DNA of 64,000 bases, from NCBI GenBank assembly GCA_004195025.1, contig SGBB01000001.1, positions 124,001 to 188,000 of the forward strand, written 5' to 3'. Under the pieces are notes generated by a model. It was not told the origin of the DNA and did not search any database. It was given only the letters and a program-made list of their open reading frames with translations. How positions within the stretch are numbered: position 1 is the stretch's first letter; each line of letters begins with the position of its first letter. The position numbers and the translations under genes were made by a program. The DNA is from Candidatus Acidulidesulfobacter diazotrophicus (GTDB lineage Bacteria > SZUA-79 > Acidulodesulfobacterales > Acidulodesulfobacteraceae). Positions 11,183-21,437 of the stretch are shown in pieces.

Positions 11183-12556
11183 TTAATACCTCATAGGCAT
11201 AAATACGCCGGTTAATTGATAATCAAATGTATTTAAATCTATTGAACTTTTTGATTTTTTTTTGTTATTATCTTCAATTAAAGGTTCAATAATTAAAGGA
11301 GTAAATATAGTATTAAATTTTAATATAATTTTTTCGTTATATATATTACTTATAAAATCAAGAATATATTTAGAATTTAATTTTATATTTATAGGTTCTC
11401 CGCTATATTCTATTCCTATTTCATCAACTGCTTCACCTTGACTGGTCTGCACTGTTTTTATAATTAATAAATTTTTATCAAAACTTAATTCAATTGAATG
11501 ACTTTTTTCTTCGGCTAATATATAAACTCTTTTTATAGAATTTATTAATTCTTCTGTTTTAATAATTGCCGTTTTATAATTATTCTTAGGTAATATAGTT
11601 TCATAATTAGGATATTTGCCGTCTATTAATCTAGAAATGAAAGTTGTGCCGTATATATAATTTATATTATTTTTATTATTAATTCCATCATTTAGTTTAA
11701 AAATAACATTATTTGAATTAATTGCAATATTGACAAAAACATCTTTATCTACATCTATTTTAATTAATTCACTAAGTATTTTTCTAGGTATAATAACACC
11801 TTCTTTAAATTTATCATATATTGAATTATTCTGTTCCGACGACTCTTTATTTAATATATCTTTACTTATTTTTTCTATTTTATTTTCGTTATTATTAAAA
11901 AGTTTAATTTGAGCTAATGATAATCTGTGACCGTCGGTAGCTACAAGCCTTAAATAATTCTCTCCTTCTATTTCCAATAAAATAAAATAAACTCCGGATA
12001 AACTCTTTTTAGTTTCTTCTAATGCCGTAGAAAATATTACTTTATTTATTATAAATTTTATAAATTTTAAATTAACGTTAAAATTGTCATCGTTATTTAT
12101 ATCTAATAATGTAGGATAGTCAATTACAGGTATAGTTGTAAGTTTGAAAATAATTTTTTTATAACTTATTATAACAAGTCCCGCTTCTGTTTCTTTTATT
12201 TCAATATCAATATCTTCATTTTTATTTTCTTTATTATTATCAGTAGTTTTATCGTCAGGAAATTCTTTAATTATACTGTATAGTTTTTTGGCGTTTAATG
12301 TAATTTTACCTTCGCTTATTATTTCAGCGCCGCAATAATCTTTAATTGTTATTTCTAAATCGGTTGCGCTAATTTTAATCAATCCTTTATTTTTATTATC
12401 TGAATTTATATCGGAATATAAATTTTCTTTATTTAAATCAATTGATTCTATTAATAAATTAGACAATACTGGCAATGAAATTTTTTTCTCTGTAGCCCCC
12501 TGCGTTATAAGAATACTTTTTAAAAAAATATTTTTTTTAATTTTAAAATTAAACAT
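11183..12556 (-). CDS. dnaN: DNA polymerase III beta sliding clamp
   Basis: The clamp encircles DNA and tethers polymerase III. The 457-residue protein has the three-domain pattern, with A-T-D-G-H-R-L-S in the middle domain, F-I-S-R-L-I-D-G-K-Y-P-N-Y before the third, and a C-terminal Y-Q-L-T-G-V-F-M-P-M-R-Y. It exceeds the roughly 370-residue norm through several Asn/Lys/Glu-rich inserts (for example near residues 50 and 105-115), a habit seen in many proteins of this AT-rich genome. It lies between dnaA and gyrB on the same strand. Confidence 0.96.
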   Translation of the reverse strand: MFNFKIKKNIFLKSILITQGATEKKISLPVLSNLLIESIDLNKENLYSDINSDNKNKGLIKISATDLEITIKDYCGAEIISEGKITLNAKKLYSIIKEFPDDKTTDNNKENKNEDIDIEIKETEAGLVIISYKKIIFKLTTIPVIDYPTLLDINNDDNFNVNLKFIKFIINKVIFSTALEETKKSLSGVYFILLEIEGENYLRLVATDGHRLSLAQIKLFNNNENKIEKISKDILNKESSEQNNSIYDKFKEGVIIPRKILSELIKIDVDKDVFVNIAINSNNVIFKLNDGINNKNNINYIYGTTFISRLIDGKYPNYETILPKNNYKTAIIKTEELINSIKRVYILAEEKSHSIELSFDKNLLIIKTVQTSQGEAVDEIGIEYSGEPINIKLNSKYILDFISNIYNEKIILKFNTIFTPLIIEPLIEDNNKKKSKSSIDLNTFDYQLTGVFMPMRY

Positions 12557-12705
12557 TTTTTAATTTCCCTATTACTAATTATATATTAATAATTAAAAGA
12601 TAATAATAGTAGTAATATACACTAAAAAGTTAATAAATAAAATAAGTATTTAAATTTATTTAAATTTACCTGTTGTCAAATCTGTTTAAATAATTGATGT
12701 TATTT

Positions 12706-12757
12706 AAATGAATTTGTTTAATTTTTAAAATTTTTTAATTTTTAAACAAATTCATTT
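12706..12757. repeat. Perfect 16-bp inverted repeat between dnaA and dnaN
   Basis: Arms AAATGAATTTGTTTA at 12706-12720 and its complement at 12743-12757 are perfect and gain one more pair inward (12721/12742), leaving a 20-nt A/T spacer. It lies in the 327-bp dnaA-dnaN gap. It could act as a transcript hairpin or an attenuator; the remainder of the gap shows no gene. Confidence 0.7.
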
Positions 12758-12883
12758 TTAATTAAACATATTTTTAAACAATATTTAACCAATTACACTA
12801 TAATAATTTTATAAAGATTATATATAATATATATAACTAATATAATATTAATTATAGTAATTAAATATATATATAATACTATC

Positions 12884-14374
12884 TTATTTTTGTATTAATT
12901 TAATTATACTTTCGATTGTTTTTTCTAATTCTTTATCTTTTTTTAAATTATTTTTAATTTTATTAACAGCATAAATAACAGATGAATGGTCTTTCCCTCC
13001 AAATTTATCGCCTATTTCTGGAAAAGACAGAGTAGTATTGGCTCTTATTATATACATAGCAATTTGCCTCGGCAGTACAAATTCTTTTAATTTTTTATTA
13101 GATTTTATTTCAGGTATTTTAACATTAAAAAAATTACAGACTGTTTTAATAATAATTTCGGCAGTCATAGGTTTTTCTTCTTCTTTTATAAGATTAAACA
13201 GAGCTTCTTTTGATAAATCAAGTGTTATTTTTTTTCCGGTAAAAGACGAAAATGCCGCAACTTTTATCAAAGCACCTTCTAATTCCCTTATATTATTTGA
13301 AATTTTACTTGCGATAAAATAAATTATTTCATCGCCGATGTTAATTTCGTTAAGGAGCGCTTTTTTCTTTAAAATTGCTACTCTTGTTTCAAAATCAGGC
13401 GGCTGTATATCTGCTATTAAACCCCATTCAAATCTAGATCTTAGTCTTTCTTCTAAACTAACTATATCTTTAGGTATTTTATCGCTTGAAACAACAATCT
13501 GTTTTTGATTTTCATATAAAGCGTTAAATGTATAAAAAAATTCTTCCTGAGTCCTTTCTTTTCCTGCAATAAATTGTATATCGTCAATTAATAAAACGTC
13601 TACATTTCTGTATTTATTTCTAAAATCTATCATTTTATCGTCTCTAATAGATGATATCATTTCATTTGTAAATTGTTCCGATGAAACCAAAAAAACATTT
13701 AAATCTTTTTCTTTAATTATTTTATTTCCAATTGCATTAAGCAGATGTGTTTTCCCAAGTCCGACATCGCTGTAAATAAACATAGGATTATAAGTATGGC
13801 CCGGAAGATTTGCAACCGCAAAACATGCCGCATGCGCAAATTGATTCCCTGAGCCTATAACAAAATTTTCGAATGTATATTTAGTATTAAGATTTAGATA
13901 ATGTTTTTTTAAATTTTTTTGCTGATAACCGTTGGTTTTTTTATTATATATTTCATTTGCCGTATTAGCGGCAATATTTATATTGTTATCTTTTTTATAT
14001 TCATCTGCGATATTTATATTATTATTAAGATTACTTATATTTTTATTGTTAACTTCTTTATTTTTTTTATATTCATCAGACGGAAAAAAATCATCTAAAC
14101 CTGAAATTTTTATATCAATTAAACTGTTTTTAATTTCTTCGTTAATATTGAATGAAATAATCAATTCTTCGTTACTGTATTTTTTCCATATATTTAAAAT
14201 AATTTCTTTATACGATTCAACGATAATATCTTTATAAAATTTATTGGGAACTGAAAATATAATTGTATTTTCATTAATATTTATATTTGAAGGCGAAAAC
14301 CATAAATTAAAATTTTGAGCGCCTATTTCTTCTTTTAGATTTTTTAAAAATTTATCAAAAAAATCGTTTGCCAT
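12884..14374 (-). CDS. dnaA: Chromosomal replication initiator DnaA
   Basis: DnaA binds oriC boxes and opens the duplex. The 496-residue protein shows the N-terminal domain I, a variable Asn-rich domain II (about residues 115-160), the AAA+ domain with Walker A G-L-G-K-T-H-L-L and Walker B L-L-I-D-D-I-Q-F, and the domain IV signature G-G-K-D-H-S-S-V-I-Y-A. It reads leftward out of the origin and is followed by dnaN and gyrB. Confidence 0.97.
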   Translation of the reverse strand: MANDFFDKFLKNLKEEIGAQNFNLWFSPSNININENTIIFSVPNKFYKDIIVESYKEIILNIWKKYSNEELIISFNINEEIKNSLIDIKISGLDDFFPSDEYKKNKEVNNKNISNLNNNINIADEYKKDNNINIAANTANEIYNKKTNGYQQKNLKKHYLNLNTKYTFENFVIGSGNQFAHAACFAVANLPGHTYNPMFIYSDVGLGKTHLLNAIGNKIIKEKDLNVFLVSSEQFTNEMISSIRDDKMIDFRNKYRNVDVLLIDDIQFIAGKERTQEEFFYTFNALYENQKQIVVSSDKIPKDIVSLEERLRSRFEWGLIADIQPPDFETRVAILKKKALLNEINIGDEIIYFIASKISNNIRELEGALIKVAAFSSFTGKKITLDLSKEALFNLIKEEEKPMTAEIIIKTVCNFFNVKIPEIKSNKKLKEFVLPRQIAMYIIRANTTLSFPEIGDKFGGKDHSSVIYAVNKIKNNLKKDKELEKTIESIIKLIQK

Positions 14375-14929
14375 ATTTACAGTTTTATTTATTTATTTAG
14401 TTAGGTTAGTATAATTTTTATTTTTATTTAAATATTTAATAGTAAAATATATCTTTATTATATTTTTATGTACAACAACAGCTTATTTTTATTTATAAAA
14501 TTCATTAGAATTCAACATATCTATTAACAGCTGTTGATAAGTCTATTAAATTAATAAAATTAATAACTTACATATATAAAATAAAATAATTATTTAATAA
14601 TGTAATAATTTTGTAATAATTTTTTATTAAAAACAATTATAATATATTTTTTTAATTATAATTAAAAAATGTTAAATTGTAAAATATATTATAACTTAAT
14701 ATATTTTCTATATATTATATATGTTTTATTAAAATTAAAAATTTAATTTTAAATATAAATAATATAATATAATATGAATTATCATATATTATATAAATTT
14801 AAAATACACTTAAATATTCTAAATTAAAAATTTATTGACATTAATTTATAGATTTGATTAAATTAAAAAGTTAATCTTGTTAAACTATTAATAAAATTAT
14901 TAATAAAAAAATAAAAACGGGGAATATTT
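14375..14929. other. Probable replication origin (oriC) between dnaA and rpmH
   Basis: The 555-bp gap is extremely AT-rich and divides genes read leftward (dnaA, dnaN, gyrB, sox) from genes read rightward (rpmH onward), the layout expected at oriC. A consensus DnaA box, TTATCAACA on the minus strand, lies at 14532-14540. Further boxes are not obvious to the eye. The long A/T tracts at 14575-14830 would suit duplex unwinding. Strand-skew analysis was not possible here. Confidence 0.7.
14532..14540 (-). promoter_or_regulatory. DnaA box
   Basis: The plus strand reads TGTTGATAA, the complement of TTATCAACA, a recognised DnaA-box form. It is located about 160 bp upstream of dnaA and may serve both initiation and dnaA autoregulation. 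Confidence 0.7.
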
Positions 14930-15079
14930 ATGAAAAGAACTTTTCAGCCTAGCAATTTAAAAAGAAAAAGAACGCACGGATTTTTAGGCCGCATGGCAAC
15001 AAAAGCAGGTAGATTAGTTATTGCAAGAAGAAGAAGAAAGGGAAGGAAGATACTTGTTCCTATTATAAGCTCAAAATAA
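14930..15079 (+). CDS. rpmH: 50S ribosomal protein L34
   Basis: This small gene (49 residues) reads [14 protein letters not shown], then T-H-G-F-L-G-R-M and the Arg/Lys-rich R-R-R-R-K-G-R-K segment, a textbook L34 sequence. A CGGGGAA ribosome site lies 6-12 nt before the ATG. rnpA starts 2 bp after the stop codon, the usual rpmH-rnpA coupling. Confidence 0.97.
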   Translation: MKRTFQPSNLKRKRTHGFLGRMATKAGRLVIARRRRKGRKILVPIISSK

Positions 15080-15081
15080 TA

Positions 15082-15432
15082 ATGTCTTTAGAGCATAACT
15101 ATAAATTCGGTAAGAATTATCATTTAAAAAATAAAAAAGAAATTGATAAAATTTTTAAAGAAGGCAAAAAAAAAATAATTAATAATATTATAATTTTTTT
15201 TAATCATTCGGAAAATTTTAAATATGCCGTAGGTTTTAAAAAACATAAATTTAAAGCATCAGAAAAAAATTATATAAAAAGAAAAATTAAAGAATATTTA
15301 AGACTTAATAAATTTTCATTAAAAAACTTTAATTGTGTTATTGTTGTATTAAAATATCCTTGCTGTTCTTTTCAATCGTTCTATAACGATCTTAATTTCT
15401 TATTTTCTTCTAAACATGATATAATCAGTTAA
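15082..15432 (+). CDS. rnpA: Ribonuclease P protein component
   Basis: RnpA assists the catalytic RNA in tRNA 5' maturation. The 116-residue frame begins with the N-terminal F-G-K-N-Y-H-L-K-N-K-K-E-I-D-K-I-F-K-E-G pattern and keeps the position right after rpmH. The usual R-N-R-x-K-R-x-x-R-E motif is degenerate: K-N-Y-I-K-R-K-I-K-E-Y-L-R, with Lys/Asn replacing the first arginines. The identification relies on length, basic composition, motif residue pattern and neighbours. Confidence 0.85.
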   Translation: MSLEHNYKFGKNYHLKNKKEIDKIFKEGKKKIINNIIIFFNHSENFKYAVGFKKHKFKASEKNYIKRKIKEYLRLNKFSLKNFNCVIVVLKYPCCSFQSFYNDLNFLFSSKHDIIS

Positions 15433-15539
15433 ATAATGCCGGCGATAATAAATAATAAATGAAAATATACAATAAATTAACAAAATTATTTATTGTAATA
15501 TTTTATTATTATGAATAATTTTAAGAATAATTAATAATA

Positions 15540-15827
15540 ATGTTTAATATTTCACAAAAAAGAAAAAATTCCACAACCAGAAAAAATATTAGCAAATATA
15601 TATATACATTAAATATATTTTTTATTTTTATAATTAAAATATATAAGAAATTTATATCTCCATATTTAGGAGACAATTGTCGATTTTATCCGACTTGCTC
15701 CGAATATGCCGAAGAATGTTTTAAGTCTTTTAATATTTTTAAAGCTTTATATCTTTCAGTATACAGGATAATAAGATGTAATCCCCTTTCTAAGGGCGGA
15801 TACGACCCTGTTATACATAAGCATTAA
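15540..15827 (+). CDS. yidD: Membrane protein insertion efficiency factor YidD
   Basis: YidD is a small membrane-associated protein aiding YidC-dependent insertion. The 95-residue product has a hydrophobic stretch (residues 22-36) and the family signature Y-K-K-F-I-S-P-Y-L-G, then C-R-F-Y-P-T-C-S-E-Y-A and R-C-N-P-L-S-K-G-G-Y-D-P-V. It lies between rnpA and yidC as in most genomes. The first 15 or so residues are extra relative to short YidD forms, so an internal start is possible. Confidence 0.93.
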   Translation: MFNISQKRKNSTTRKNISKYIYTLNIFFIFIIKIYKKFISPYLGDNCRFYPTCSEYAEECFKSFNIFKALYLSVYRIIRCNPLSKGGYDPVIHKH

Positions 15828-16041
15828 TATTAATTTAGCATTAAATTTATAAATATTTAATAAAATTAGTGATACCTTAAGAGGTTTCAAATATTTTTAA
15901 TATGATTTAATATGAATAAATTTTAAACATAACCATAACATGGCAGTAAAGAATTTATTAAAATAATATTAAGTATAAATAAATATAATAAATAATATAA
16001 ATATTATTTATTATATTATAAATTAAATAGGCGGCTATTTT

Positions 16042-17643
16042 TTGGAAAAAAGAGTTTTAATCGCAGTTATTTTATCTATTGCTTTAGTTGTAATGTGGGG
16101 GTATTTTATGCCTCATCCCGCTCAGACTCCAACTCAAACTAACGTTAAGACGCCTCTAAAAGTAAAAAATGCTAATCCTTCCAAAAAAATTAATTTATCA
16201 AAATCCGATAATATTAATATAAACTCTAACAGCAATACTGTTAATTCAATTAAAAATAAAAAAAATTCAAATACAAATATTCCTCAAAAGAAGTTAGTAT
16301 TCAGCAATAAACTTTTAAAAGCCGGTTTTTATATTCCTGCGGGTTCTATTTATTCTTTAAGGTTAAAGAAATATTATTATAGTCCCACCAATATTAATGA
16401 TAAAGTTAATCTTGAAAATACTTCAAAAATAAATCAAATTATTAATTTTCAACCGTCGTCTAGATTTTCTTCAATTGCATTTATAGGCAAAAAAATTAGC
16501 AAAGATTCTTTAAAATTTATTTATAAAATAAATAATAAAATTTTATTAACAAAAGAATATAAGTTTTCAAAGAATTCGAATAATAATAAAAGATATTTAA
16601 TTAAGTTAATTATATCCGCAAAAAATATATCTAAACTGCCTGTCTTGTTTAGCGGCGATTTAAATTTGTCGGCAGGCTTAAATCCTAATATTAAAGGAAA
16701 AATAAATTATTTAAATTATTCTTCTATAATAGATATTAATAATAAAACGATTACCCCTTCTCCTACAGGTATAAAATCTGTAAAATACACTGGAAACATC
16801 TCTTTTGCAGGTTTTAATTCAAAATATTTTTTATTCTCCGTGATAAATCCTGGCAATAATGTAATTTACAATCAGCATAATAATATAATTATTTATAAAT
16901 TCCATAAAAAATTATTAATCGCTTCGGGTCAATCTAAGCAATTTATGTATAATATTTATGCCGGACCAAAAAAATTATCTTTATTAAATCCTGCAGGACA
17001 TAATATCGCTTCAACATTAAGTTATGGTTTTTTTAGTTTCTTGTCTATACCGCTACTTCATATTCTTGAATTTTTTTATAAATTTGTTCATAATTACGGA
17101 CTTGCTATTATTTTGCTTGTGCTTTGCATAAGGATTGTTTTTTATCCTCTAACTTATACCGGATTTAAATCTATGAAGCAGATGCAAAAATTAACTCCTA
17201 AAATTAATGAATTAAGAGAAAAATATAAAGATAATAAAGCTGATTTAAATAAGCGTATTATGGAATTATATAAAGAAAGCAAGGTAAATCCTTTAGGCGG
17301 ATGTTTGCCAATGATATTGCAGATACCTGTTTTTTACGGTTTATATACAACCTTGGGTACTTCAATTCAGTTAAGAAACGCTCCGCTTATACTATGGATT
17401 CATAATCTCGCTGCCCCCGACCCTTATTATATCTTACCTATTCTTATGGGGTTATCAATGTTAATTTCTCAAAAAATGAATCCTATGGTAGGCGACCCTG
17501 CCCAGGCTAAAATAATGCTTATTCTTCCTGTTGTTTTTACGTTTATTTTTATTAATTTCCCCGCAGGACTTCTTTTATACTGGACTGTCAATAATATTTT
17601 GACAATTGCGCAGCAGTATATAATCAATAAAAAATTTGCTTAA
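16042..17643 (+). CDS. yidC: Membrane protein insertase YidC
   Basis: YidC inserts and folds inner-membrane proteins. The 533-residue protein has the N-terminal helix with R-V-L-I-A-V-I-L-S, a large periplasmic beta domain (about residues 80-320) as in Gram-negative YidC, and the C-terminal five-helix core with G-L-A-I-I-L-L-V, P-L-T-Y-x-x-F-K-S-M-K-Q-M-Q, and N-P-L-G-G-C-L-P-M-I-L-Q-I-P-V-F. The start is TTG at 16042, preceded by GGCGG. Confidence 0.96.
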   Translation: MEKRVLIAVILSIALVVMWGYFMPHPAQTPTQTNVKTPLKVKNANPSKKINLSKSDNININSNSNTVNSIKNKKNSNTNIPQKKLVFSNKLLKAGFYIPAGSIYSLRLKKYYYSPTNINDKVNLENTSKINQIINFQPSSRFSSIAFIGKKISKDSLKFIYKINNKILLTKEYKFSKNSNNNKRYLIKLIISAKNISKLPVLFSGDLNLSAGLNPNIKGKINYLNYSSIIDINNKTITPSPTGIKSVKYTGNISFAGFNSKYFLFSVINPGNNVIYNQHNNIIIYKFHKKLLIASGQSKQFMYNIYAGPKKLSLLNPAGHNIASTLSYGFFSFLSIPLLHILEFFYKFVHNYGLAIILLVLCIRIVFYPLTYTGFKSMKQMQKLTPKINELREKYKDNKADLNKRIMELYKESKVNPLGGCLPMILQIPVFYGLYTTLGTSIQLRNAPLILWIHNLAAPDPYYILPILMGLSMLISQKMNPMVGDPAQAKIMLILPVVFTFIFINFPAGLLLYWTVNNILTIAQQYIINKKFA

Positions 17644-17758
17644 ATTTGAGAACCGTTAAACATACAAACATAGTTTATTATTATGTTTGTTGTTATAATT
17701 AAAGCTATAAATCCTGAAACAACATTACATTAAATAATTAAACATAGTTTATTATATT

Positions 17759-19408
17759 ATGCATTCAATATTAAATAATGAATTAGATACTATTTGCGCA
17801 ATATCTACTCCTGAAGGCGAAGGAGCTATCAGTATAATTCGCATATCGGGCAGCATTGCATTGGAAATTTGCAGCAAAATACTTAAAATTAAACGAAAGA
17901 ACGCTAATTTTAATACTTTTAATGCTAAGATAAATTGTAATAAAAGAAATAGCGAAAATAAAATTAAAGAAAATTTCAGTGTTTCAGATTGTGAACCAAA
18001 ACAATTTTATGTGTGCAATATTTATGATTATTTTATAAATGCCGTTATAGACGAAGCCGGTTTTGTTTTTATGAAAGCCCCTAATTCTTATACGGGAGAA
18101 GATATGGCTGAAATCTATCCTCACGGCGGTGTTTTTAATACCCGCTATATTTTAGAGCTGATATTAAAATCAGGAGCGAGGCTTGCTTATAACGGAGAGT
18201 TTACTAAAAGAGCATATTTAAATAAAAAAATAAACTTAATACAGGCTGAAGCAATTTTAGATATAATTAAATCAAATTCCGTCAAATCTCTTTTAATTGC
18301 AAATAATGAACTCAACGGACAGCTTGAATCTAAACTTAATATTATTAAAGATAATTTTCTATATATTTTAGCATCCATTGAAGCTTTGATTGATTTTCCG
18401 GAAGAAGAATTTAAAGATATAAGTAAAATGTTTTTGTTAAAAAGCAAAGAGCTTTTCGGTTTAATTGAACATTTGATAAATTCCTATAAAGAATATATGG
18501 CAAACAAACAGGGTTTAAATGTTGCAATAGCCGGAAAGCCTAATGCAGGCAAATCCAGTCTTTTAAATAAATTTTTAAAAAAGCAAAGAGCAATAGTTAG
18601 CGATATTCCGGGAACAACCCGGGATTATATTGAAGAAAGCCTGTTTTTGTTTAATAAAACAATTAAAATAATAGATACCGCAGGATTAAGAATATCGAAC
18701 GACGATGTTGAAAAGGCAGGAATTGATTTTACATATGAAATTATTAAAAAATCCGATATTATTTTATATTTGATAGATATTACTTTGGTAGATTTTACTT
18801 CAGATGTTACTTTAATAGATATTACGAAAAAGTTGGATTTAGACGAAGACGATTTAGAATTTATAAAAAACCGCGATAAAAACAAAAAGTTAATAATAGT
18901 TTTCAATAAAATAGATAAGCTTTCAGACGATGAATTAAAAGAAAAAAAATCAGAAATTATCAAACAAATTGAGAGCAAATTTGGTACAAATGTGCCAAAT
19001 GATAATATGAAAGACAATAAATATATCAATGAACATATCGTTAAAAATACAAATAGCAATATAAATATCAACAATATAAATGAAAATATTCCAGAAATTT
19101 TTTTTATAAGCACTGTGAGCGATTTAAATATTGATATATTGAAAAAATATTTATATGATTCAATAATAAATATCGAGTCTTCCTTGAAAGAAAATATTGC
19201 TATCACAACGATAAGGCAAAAAAATCTGCTTGAAAAATCTCTATTTTGTCTTAATAATGCAATAAATGCTTTTAATAATGCGGAGCCTTATGAAATTATA
19301 TCAATTGAGCTTAGAGACGGGATTAATTTTCTTAAAGATATTATAGGAAATGTTTCAAACGAAGATATATTGGATATGCTGTTTAAAGAGTTTTGCATAG
19401 GAAAATAA
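17759..19408 (+). CDS. mnmE: tRNA-modifying GTPase MnmE
   Basis: MnmE with MnmG installs the carboxymethylaminomethyl group on wobble U34 of certain tRNAs. The 549-residue protein has the N-terminal folate-binding domain (D-T-I-C-A-I-S-T-P), the helical domain, and an inserted G domain with G-K-P-N-A-G-K-S-S, D-I-P-G-T-T-R-D, D-T-A-G-L-R and N-K-I-D. It ends F-C-I-G-K, the catalytic cysteine motif. The length above about 460 comes from an Asn/Asp-rich insert after the N-K-I-D motif (about residues 390-450). Confidence 0.96.
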   Translation: MHSILNNELDTICAISTPEGEGAISIIRISGSIALEICSKILKIKRKNANFNTFNAKINCNKRNSENKIKENFSVSDCEPKQFYVCNIYDYFINAVIDEAGFVFMKAPNSYTGEDMAEIYPHGGVFNTRYILELILKSGARLAYNGEFTKRAYLNKKINLIQAEAILDIIKSNSVKSLLIANNELNGQLESKLNIIKDNFLYILASIEALIDFPEEEFKDISKMFLLKSKELFGLIEHLINSYKEYMANKQGLNVAIAGKPNAGKSSLLNKFLKKQRAIVSDIPGTTRDYIEESLFLFNKTIKIIDTAGLRISNDDVEKAGIDFTYEIIKKSDIILYLIDITLVDFTSDVTLIDITKKLDLDEDDLEFIKNRDKNKKLIIVFNKIDKLSDDELKEKKSEIIKQIESKFGTNVPNDNMKDNKYINEHIVKNTNSNININNINENIPEIFFISTVSDLNIDILKKYLYDSIINIESSLKENIAITTIRQKNLLEKSLFCLNNAINAFNNAEPYEIISIELRDGINFLKDIIGNVSNEDILDMLFKEFCIGK

Positions 19409-19437
19409 ATGTCAAATAGTTACCATAAGGAATCGTT

Positions 19438-21318
19438 ATGAAAGTCAAAAAAGAAAATTTTTTTGATGTCATTGTTGTTGGAGCAGGTCATGCAGGTATT
19501 GAAGCCTGCCTATCGTCCTCAAGAATGGGTTTGAATACCGCCGTCGTTACTATTAATCTTGATAATATAGGTCAAATGTCTTGTAATCCGGCGATAGGCG
19601 GACTTGCCAAGGGACATCTCGTAAGAGAGATTGATGCTCTCGGCGGAGAGATGGGAAAGGCTATAGATAAAACTGGGATTCAATTTAGAACGCTAAATAC
19701 AAAAAAGGGTCCCGCAGTCAGATCCTCGCGGGCTCAAGCCGATATGTTTTTATATAAACAATATATGAAAGCAGTATTAGAAAACACTCAAAATTTAACT
19801 CTTATTCAATCTATGGCAGATTCTTTAATAGTTGAAAACAATAAAGTTAGAGGTATAGAATTGTGGACTGGAGATAAACTTTTCGCCGATGCCGTAATTT
19901 TAACCACGGGTACTTTTTTAAGGGGGCTTGTTCACATAGGGCTTTTTAATTATAAAGCAGGAAGGGCAGGGGATTTTGCTTCAAATAAATTATCTTTAAG
20001 TTTAATTCAAAATAATTTGGAATTAGGCAGACTAAAAACAGGAACAACACCGAGATTAGATGGAAGAACTATTGACTTTTCTAAACTTGAAGAACAAAAA
20101 GGCGATGATGATTTTATTCCTTTTTCTTTATCTAGCAAAAAAATTAATAATAAAATAAGCTGCTTTGTTACATATACTAATGAAAAAACACATAATATTA
20201 TAAGGGAAAATTTAGATAAATCTCCGCTATATTGCGGCGTAATCAAAGGCATAGGCCCAAGATATTGTCCCTCTATAGAAGATAAAGTAGTCAGATTTAA
20301 AGATAAAGAACGGCACCAGATTTTTTTGGAAAAAGAGTCGTTAGATTCAAACGAATATTATCCTAACGGACTTTCCACAAGTTTGCCTTTAGAAACACAG
20401 CTAAATTTTCTAAGAACTATAGAAGGTCTTGAAAATGTTAAAATTATGCGTCCGGGATATGCGATAGAATATGATTATGTACTGCCTACCGAACTTTATC
20501 ATTCGCTGGAAACAAGAAAAATAGAAAATCTATTTCTCGCAGGGCAAATTAACGGCACTTCAGGCTATGAAGAAGCTGCGGCGCAGGGCTTAATTGCCGG
20601 CATTAACGCTTCTTTAAAACTTAAAGACGAAAATCCGCTAATTTTAGGAAGAGATGAAGCATATATCGGAGTTTTGATTGACGACCTTATTACATTGGGA
20701 ACAGCGGAGCCATATAGAATGTTTACTTCAAGAGCTGAATACCGCTTATTACTAAGGGAAGATAATGCGGATTTTAGGCTTTGTGAATATGGCAGAAAAA
20801 TAGGACTATTAGACGATGAGAGATATAATGTATATAAAAAGAAATTTATGGAATTTAACGAAGCTTTAGATTTCATAAGAACATCGGACGGAGGCAAATT
20901 ATACAATATGCTTAAAAGACCTGATGTTGATATATTAAGATTAAAAAATTTAAGCATAAATATTATAAATACTACTGATAATTTAAATATACATCAAAAT
21001 CCGAAGAGCGATATTGAAAATAATTTGTATATAAATTTAAAAAATTATAGCAATGAAATTTTAAAACGGGCAGAACTTTATATTAAATATGAAGGTTATA
21101 TAAATAGACAAAAAGAAGAAATAAAAAGAATGAGAAAATTTGAAAATTATTATTTAGATGAAAATATTGATTATAAAAGCATATCAGGATTATCGCTTGA
21201 AGTTATTGAAAAATTAAATAAAATTAAGCCTGCAACTATTTATGAAGCCAATAGAATTTCAGGAATTACGCCTGCCGCGGTCAGCATTTTATTGATGTAT
21301 TGCAATAAAAAAATATAA
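19438..21318 (+). CDS. mnmG: tRNA uridine-5-carboxymethylaminomethyl synthesis enzyme MnmG (GidA)
   Basis: MnmG is the FAD-dependent partner of MnmE. The 626-residue protein shows the dinucleotide fold V-G-A-G-H-A-G-I-E-A, M-S-C-N-P-A-I-G-G-L-A-K-G-H-L, R-A-Q-A-D, P-R-Y-C-P-S-I-E-D-K and G-Y-E-E-A-A-A-Q-G. AAGGA precedes the ATG. It follows mnmE by 29 bp. In many bacteria rsmG and parAB come next; here they lie about 40 kb away. Confidence 0.97.
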   Translation: MKVKKENFFDVIVVGAGHAGIEACLSSSRMGLNTAVVTINLDNIGQMSCNPAIGGLAKGHLVREIDALGGEMGKAIDKTGIQFRTLNTKKGPAVRSSRAQADMFLYKQYMKAVLENTQNLTLIQSMADSLIVENNKVRGIELWTGDKLFADAVILTTGTFLRGLVHIGLFNYKAGRAGDFASNKLSLSLIQNNLELGRLKTGTTPRLDGRTIDFSKLEEQKGDDDFIPFSLSSKKINNKISCFVTYTNEKTHNIIRENLDKSPLYCGVIKGIGPRYCPSIEDKVVRFKDKERHQIFLEKESLDSNEYYPNGLSTSLPLETQLNFLRTIEGLENVKIMRPGYAIEYDYVLPTELYHSLETRKIENLFLAGQINGTSGYEEAAAQGLIAGINASLKLKDENPLILGRDEAYIGVLIDDLITLGTAEPYRMFTSRAEYRLLLREDNADFRLCEYGRKIGLLDDERYNVYKKKFMEFNEALDFIRTSDGGKLYNMLKRPDVDILRLKNLSINIINTTDNLNIHQNPKSDIENNLYINLKNYSNEILKRAELYIKYEGYINRQKEEIKRMRKFENYYLDENIDYKSISGLSLEVIEKLNKIKPATIYEANRISGITPAAVSILLMYCNKKI

Positions 21319-21437
21319 TAGCTTTGGATTTTATAATTATTTATATTGTTAAATGTTATTAAATGACGGGAATTTTTATTTCAATACATCAAGAATATTT
21401 TTTTATTTAATTTATTTAATCATTAAACTATTTATTT

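Noticed and set aside
18625-19206. 193-residue minus-strand frame inside mnmE
   Set aside because: Shadow of the well-conserved mnmE gene; Ile/Leu/Ser-rich with no family resemblance.
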